Shown here one piece after another: positions 59,783 through 64,000 of a stretch of DNA of 64,000 nt (its first letter is position 1; each line of letters starts with the position of its first letter). The translations under genes and the position numbers were made by a program. The notes below the pieces were generated by a model. That model made no database searches, had not been told where the DNA came from, and saw nothing but the letters and a program-made list of their open reading frames with translations. Source of the stretch: Daphnia carinata (lineage: Eukaryota; Arthropoda; Branchiopoda; Diplostraca; Daphniidae). Location: NCBI RefSeq assembly GCF_022539665.2, contig NC_081333.1, positions 4,338,971-4,402,970 of the forward strand, read 5' to 3'.

Positions 59783-61639
59783 ATGGCTTTCTTAACCTCT
59801 TTACATCCAAAAACGTTAAACAAAAAAACCGGCACTTACTACGTGAAAAAGGACGTTCTCGGTGTCGGTAGTTTTAGCATCGTTTTTCGTGGTTCTCATC
59901 GCGGCCTGGATGTGGCTGTCAAACGAATCGAGTTGCATCGGCTGGATCCGGACGACCGTGAAGCCAAGTTGCAAATGAAACTCGAACACGAAAATGTTTT
60001 GAAAATCTTCGCTGTAGAAAAAGATGACGATTACAGGTACATTTCAAAACATTTTCAAATGATGTTACGTGCTACATTTTATGGTTTATCAGGTACATTA
60101 TATTAGAGTTGTGCGTTGGAACCCTTGACCAAGTGTATGAGAAGGGCAAAGTGTACGAAGGACCTGCCCTGCCACCTGATCAAACAGTCATTTACCAAAT
60201 TGCTATGGGATTGGATTACATCCATTCGAGAAATCTGGTCCATCGCGACGTCAAACCGGACAATATTCTCATTTCCAAAACGGGTGAAATGAAACTATCT
60301 GATTTCGGTTTGTGCAAACAAATTTGCCCGAGGGAAACGTTCTCGATGAGCGGATTTAAAGGAACTGCGTCGTGGATAGCGCCGGAGCTTTTAAAGGCAG
60401 TCGATAATGAAGGACAAATTCAAATTAAAGGTACAACAAATAGCGACATTTTCTCAGCGGGTTGCGTGTTTTTCGTGTTCGTCACGCGCGGGACCCATCC
60501 ATTCGGTGACGACCATATCGCAGTGCAAATTAACATCCGCAATAATCAACAAGTCAACATTGACAGTGAGTGCATAGAACATAATTTCTTTTAAATTATT
60601 TTTGAATAACATAAACGAATTTTTTAAAGAATTAGATTCAGATCATTTTACGAGCTCTGTCATACGTAAAATGATTGAACCTGAACCATCACGCAGAATG
60701 CCTCTCACGCAAGTGAAAGAATTGTTCAAAGCGATCCCGCGGAGGCTTCGCGGGCTTGGCTCTTTAGGTCAGAAGCAATTTTAAAAAATGCGAAATAAAA
60801 ATTGTCTTTTAATTATTTAAGTTCTGATTATAGGCTCGTTCAATGAAGTTGAAAATCGTAACACTACGAGCAACAAAGAAGGTATTCCACATACTCCGCC
60901 CGCGAGACGGCGCACGAAATCGATTCAAAGTGAAAGACGCAAACAATTGCACCATAAATTTCACGGAATCCATTTAAGCAGTTCACCTACCACCGATGCT
61001 GGGCAATTTTTCCCGATGGCCAAAGGAGCCACGTTGGGAGTCCCGCTGGAAAATTGCCCGCGGTCCACCAAACACGAAAACATTCCAAAGATAGTCGAAG
61101 TGTGTATCAGCATCATCGAAGAGCACGGAATGGACAGTGTTGGTGTGTATCGCGTTCCAGGTAACGTGTTGGTCGTCAACGATATCTCCGATTCCCTCAA
61201 CAAAGGAGATTTCGATCAGTTACATCCGCGCGGGAATGAAGTCAACATCATCTCGTCCGTCATCAAATCATTCTTCCGCAAATTACCCGATCCATTAGTG
61301 ACGTCAGAGTTTTACAGTTCTTTAATCGAAGCTAGCAAAATGGAACCGGAAGAATTCCGATTGACGGCCATCAAACAACTGGTGGAAGAATTACCCGATC
61401 CTCATTACTCGACGTTGCGTTACCTCATCGTTCACCTGTCTCGCGTGGCTCGTATGAGTAGTGTCAATAAAATGGATGCTCGGAATTTGGCTACAGTTTT
61501 TGGACCGACGTTAGTCAGGCCAGGTGATGACAGTATGGCAACCATGATGGCCGACATGCCTTACCAATGTCGCATTGTTGAAATGCTGATCGACAAAGTG
61601 GACTTCTTTTTCCCACCGTCATCCAATGACGCTGTTTAG
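59783..61639 (+). CDS. IRE1-like kinase fused to a RhoGAP domain
   Basis: Four exons, 59783-60036, 60093-60565, 60630-60767 and 60834-61639, join in consistent phases (2, 1, 1) to 556 residues. The kinase part (about 20-280) has GVGSFSIVF, K47, HRDVKPDN (from 135), DFG (155-157), a WIAPE and the IRE1-type SDIFSAGCVFFVF...HPFG, so it should be active. A basic linker (RRRTKSIQSERRKQ) leads to a RhoGAP domain (about 354-550): GVPLENC, VGVYRVPGN with arginine finger R395, IKSFFRKLPDPL and NLATVFGPTLVRP, most like ARHGAP21/23. It would phosphorylate unknown targets and turn off Rho-family GTPases. The linking intron (60768-60833) is GT-AG; reading through it gives only a few residues and a stop. 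AATAAA follows at 61658. No KEN nuclease. Confidence 0.85.
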
Positions 61640-61931
61640 CACTTCCCTGCCTATTTGAATAAAACCTTCTCAATCAATTGCTACCTCAAATTTTAAATAC
61701 ACTCAAATCGAATATCCATGTTCGTGCGATCGTCCACAGCACCTAATCCCATTTACAATTGTACAGCCCATTACGCTCAATAAACTGTTGAATTATGTTT
61801 GATAAATGGACGTAAATTAAATACATCGAAATGGTCATCTCTACTACATAATTTCCATTGGAAATCAATTGCAGATAGCGAAAACTGCGGCTTACTGACC
61901 AACGATTTTTAAACTATCGATAATTACAAAA
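61640..61931. other. Intergenic with poly(A) signal
   Basis: AATAAA at 61658-61663, 19 bases after the RhoGAP stop codon, is a likely poly(A) signal. The rest carries the promoter of the second TMEM63-like gene. Confidence 0.5.
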
Positions 61932-64000
61932 ATGGATCGAATACGTTACGCGGAGAAAATGAATCAAACGTTGAACGCATCCGTAAATCCTGAACTACAG
62001 GTTAACACCTCCAATTGCTCCCGTCCAGATGCTTACGACATTTCAATTGAAATTGGTTGGTTCAACGAATGGATTGTTTGGGAAGGTGGGATCGCTTTTC
62101 ACGCTGCGTACTGGTCCATCATTTTATTCATCTCATTTACGCTATTCTATGTCCTTAAATGGAAATTCAAATGGTGGTGCCTTTGTAAACGATTTGACGG
62201 AAAATCTCATCCCTCAATGCACGTGAAAATGAGCTGGGCCAATTGGCTTCGCCTGTCCATCAACGAAGAGGCTGTCGGTAAAGATGGGGCTACTTTCCTT
62301 TGGTTTCAATATCGATTGATACAAGTTGATGTACTCAGAATTGCTCTTGGCATAATCTTAATTATCATGCACTACTATGGCGACAAGCTGGGCGAATGGC
62401 CTAACAAAACTGTGCGTTCTACAGGACTGTATAACATCGGAGTTAATGGCACTCACGGTGTTTTCTGCAGCGCTATTCTAACGATGTTGGCCTGGCTGAT
62501 GAGACAGCACGGACACGATCGCTGCATCCGATCATTGGCCAGTCACAACGTCAATAGCATTTCGAGTGTTTGTAATCGCAAGTGGCTCATGATTACTGGA
62601 ATTCCACTTACCACCACAATCGATTCGCTAATTGAATTTATGAAAAGTAGTTTCGATTTAAAGGGAATTAAGCGTGAGAACATCGTTATGGCCAAAGATG
62701 TTAGTAAACTACTGCCCGTTGTGGATCAGATACATAAGATTAGGAATATCAAGCAACATTTAAATGGGCCAGCATTCATTCGACGTCCATTTTGGAAATT
62801 TTGGGATTGCCACTCTACTGACGATGTAGCTGACACAGTTATGCACGGACCAGAGTTTAAACAACATTTACCTGAAGAGAAGTCCAGTGATCAAATCGAT
62901 GCTGCTACGTATTACAAATTAAAAGAAGAGGCTCTTTTGGTCAAAAAAGAGAGTCTCATCAATAATTCGGAATTCACAGGTACAGTTTTCATCCATTTCG
63001 ACAGTCCAGCTGAAGCAAAGGCCGTGAAAATTACGCTCACTAAACGCACATCCAATTGGTTTTGGAATCGTAACAGGGACGAAAATCCGGAATTCCAGCC
63101 GTCGCAATGGACCGTTCGATATCCTCCACCCAGCGCTGACATCAACTGGATCGATTTGAAAAAACCCCGCCCAATTTGGAGAACACTGGCACTCTATCTG
63201 CGATTGGCACTGACCTATTCTATTTACATAATCCTAATGGCTGCACCGGCTAGTGTCATCCGCTGGCTCCATTTGGAAGGACATGGCTTGGATGAAGGTT
63301 CAATCTTTTGGAAGCGATTCGTGTTGCCAACAATTGTATCTTTCTTCACCACCGAACTCACTGACTGGGTAACTGGGCAGGACCAACAACGACGTCATTT
63401 AACCGTAACTTCCATGTGTCTGGCCAGTTTAAGATCCATCTGCTATTTGAACATAATCCTGTACTTGATACGAATGTTGGCCATGAAACCGCTTCCCTTA
63501 TTATTTGCTGGCAAATTTTACAGCCAGGATTTCCGGCTGGAATGTCTTTTCTTCCCAGTGCACGGTAGTTTCGTTGCCTGTTGCATCATCGTTAACACGG
63601 CCAGCGGAATATTGATGAATCACCTGCGCATCGATTGTGTTCTTTCTTATCTCAAGAGTTTGTTCAAATTCCGGTCGGATGCGGAACAAACGGCCTTTAA
63701 GGATTCGTACAGAATCGATTTCGATTTTGCCTCCAGTTATGCAGAATTGACAAGTAATTTTGCTCTGACCAGCTTTTTCATGACGATTTTCCCTGTGATC
63801 AGCTTGATTTCTTGCTCTTTTTCCCTCCTGAGATTTTTGAGCGATAGGACTGCTTTAACTGAGATATATCCTGTTAGTCACACTGGTCACGATTTACACA
63901 AGGAATCGATCAACATGGTGCTGAGATTCGCAATTGCATCACCTTTGGCATTGATTGTGTACCGACGAATCCAGTTGGGCCCTACCGTTCAATTATTGGA
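61932..64000 (+). CDS. TMEM63/CSC1-like membrane protein, copy 2 (cut by window end)
   Basis: Starts at ATG 61932 (MDRIRYAEKMNQT) and stays open to the last base: 689 codons, with the C-terminus outside the window. It follows copy 1 along its whole length (FNEWIVWEGGIAF, FTGTVFIHFDSPAEAKAVK, WTVRYPPPSADINWI, FALTSFFMTIFPVISLISC), with a longer acidic insertion before the FTGTVF segment. Asn-rich N-terminal head, intronless so far. A tandem paralogue of the gene at 57053. Confidence 0.83.
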   Translation, partial: MDRIRYAEKMNQTLNASVNPELQVNTSNCSRPDAYDISIEIGWFNEWIVWEGGIAFHAAYWSIILFISFTLFYVLKWKFKWWCLCKRFDGKSHPSMHVKMSWANWLRLSINEEAVGKDGATFLWFQYRLIQVDVLRIALGIILIIMHYYGDKLGEWPNKTVRSTGLYNIGVNGTHGVFCSAILTMLAWLMRQHGHDRCIRSLASHNVNSISSVCNRKWLMITGIPLTTTIDSLIEFMKSSFDLKGIKRENIVMAKDVSKLLPVVDQIHKIRNIKQHLNGPAFIRRPFWKFWDCHSTDDVADTVMHGPEFKQHLPEEKSSDQIDAATYYKLKEEALLVKKESLINNSEFTGTVFIHFDSPAEAKAVKITLTKRTSNWFWNRNRDENPEFQPSQWTVRYPPPSADINWIDLKKPRPIWRTLALYLRLALTYSIYIILMAAPASVIRWLHLEGHGLDEGSIFWKRFVLPTIVSFFTTELTDWVTGQDQQRRHLTVTSMCLASLRSICYLNIILYLIRMLAMKPLPLLFAGKFYSQDFRLECLFFPVHGSFVACCIIVNTASGILMNHLRIDCVLSYLKSLFKFRSDAEQTAFKDSYRIDFDFASSYAELTSNFALTSFFMTIFPVISLISCSFSLLRFLSDRTALTEIYPVSHTGHDLHKESINMVLRFAIASPLALIVYRRIQLGPTVQLL

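Overview
The window looks like nuclear DNA of a branchiopod crustacean, most likely Daphnia. Genes are compact, with many 50-100 bp GT-AG introns. The housekeeping genes are animal orthologues (COX17, syntaxin 18, heme oxygenase, a Cdc34-type E2, a bubblegum acyl-CoA synthetase). The right half is a tandemly expanded, lineage-specific family, as is common in Daphnia. The assignment rests on protein character and layout, not on a search.

Left part (1-16 kb): hairpin-rich sequence of unknown nature at 95-441. COX17 (-) lies head-to-head with a small IRE1-like kinase (+), followed by a Pro/Thr/Ala repeat. Syntaxin 18 (+) converges on heme oxygenase (-). UBE2R/Cdc34 (-, 6 exons) and an ACSBG-type acyl-CoA synthetase (-, at least 18 exons, one GC-AG intron) follow. 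From 16.9 to 23.2 kb there is mostly AT-rich noncoding DNA with a few orphan exon candidates.

Middle (23.3-55.3 kb): a gene coding for repeated 'RPxIxKL' units (SAXO/MAP6-like at best) is followed by four tandem copies (A-D) of a large ten-exon gene. Each copy encodes an N-terminal IRE1/RNase L-like pseudokinase, a second IRE1/RNase L-like kinase, short linker exons, and about 15 ankyrin units in one long last exon. RNase L uses related parts in the opposite order (ankyrin, pseudokinase, RNase). Broken copies of the last exon of the repeat gene precede B, C and D, and a broken 5' piece of the downstream TMEM63-like gene follows B. The duplicated unit therefore ran from the end of the repeat gene to the start of the TMEM63 gene. 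Copy B carries two single-base frameshifts. Copy A has lost key kinase residues. A and D share a stretch of exact identity that suggests gene conversion.

Right end (57-64 kb): two intronless TMEM63/CSC1-like genes (the second runs off the window) flank a gene whose spliced product joins an IRE1-like kinase to a RhoGAP domain. That fusion and the tandem-kinase/ankyrin family are the most unusual items here. Functions in sensing or signalling are inferred; no RNase motif was seen.
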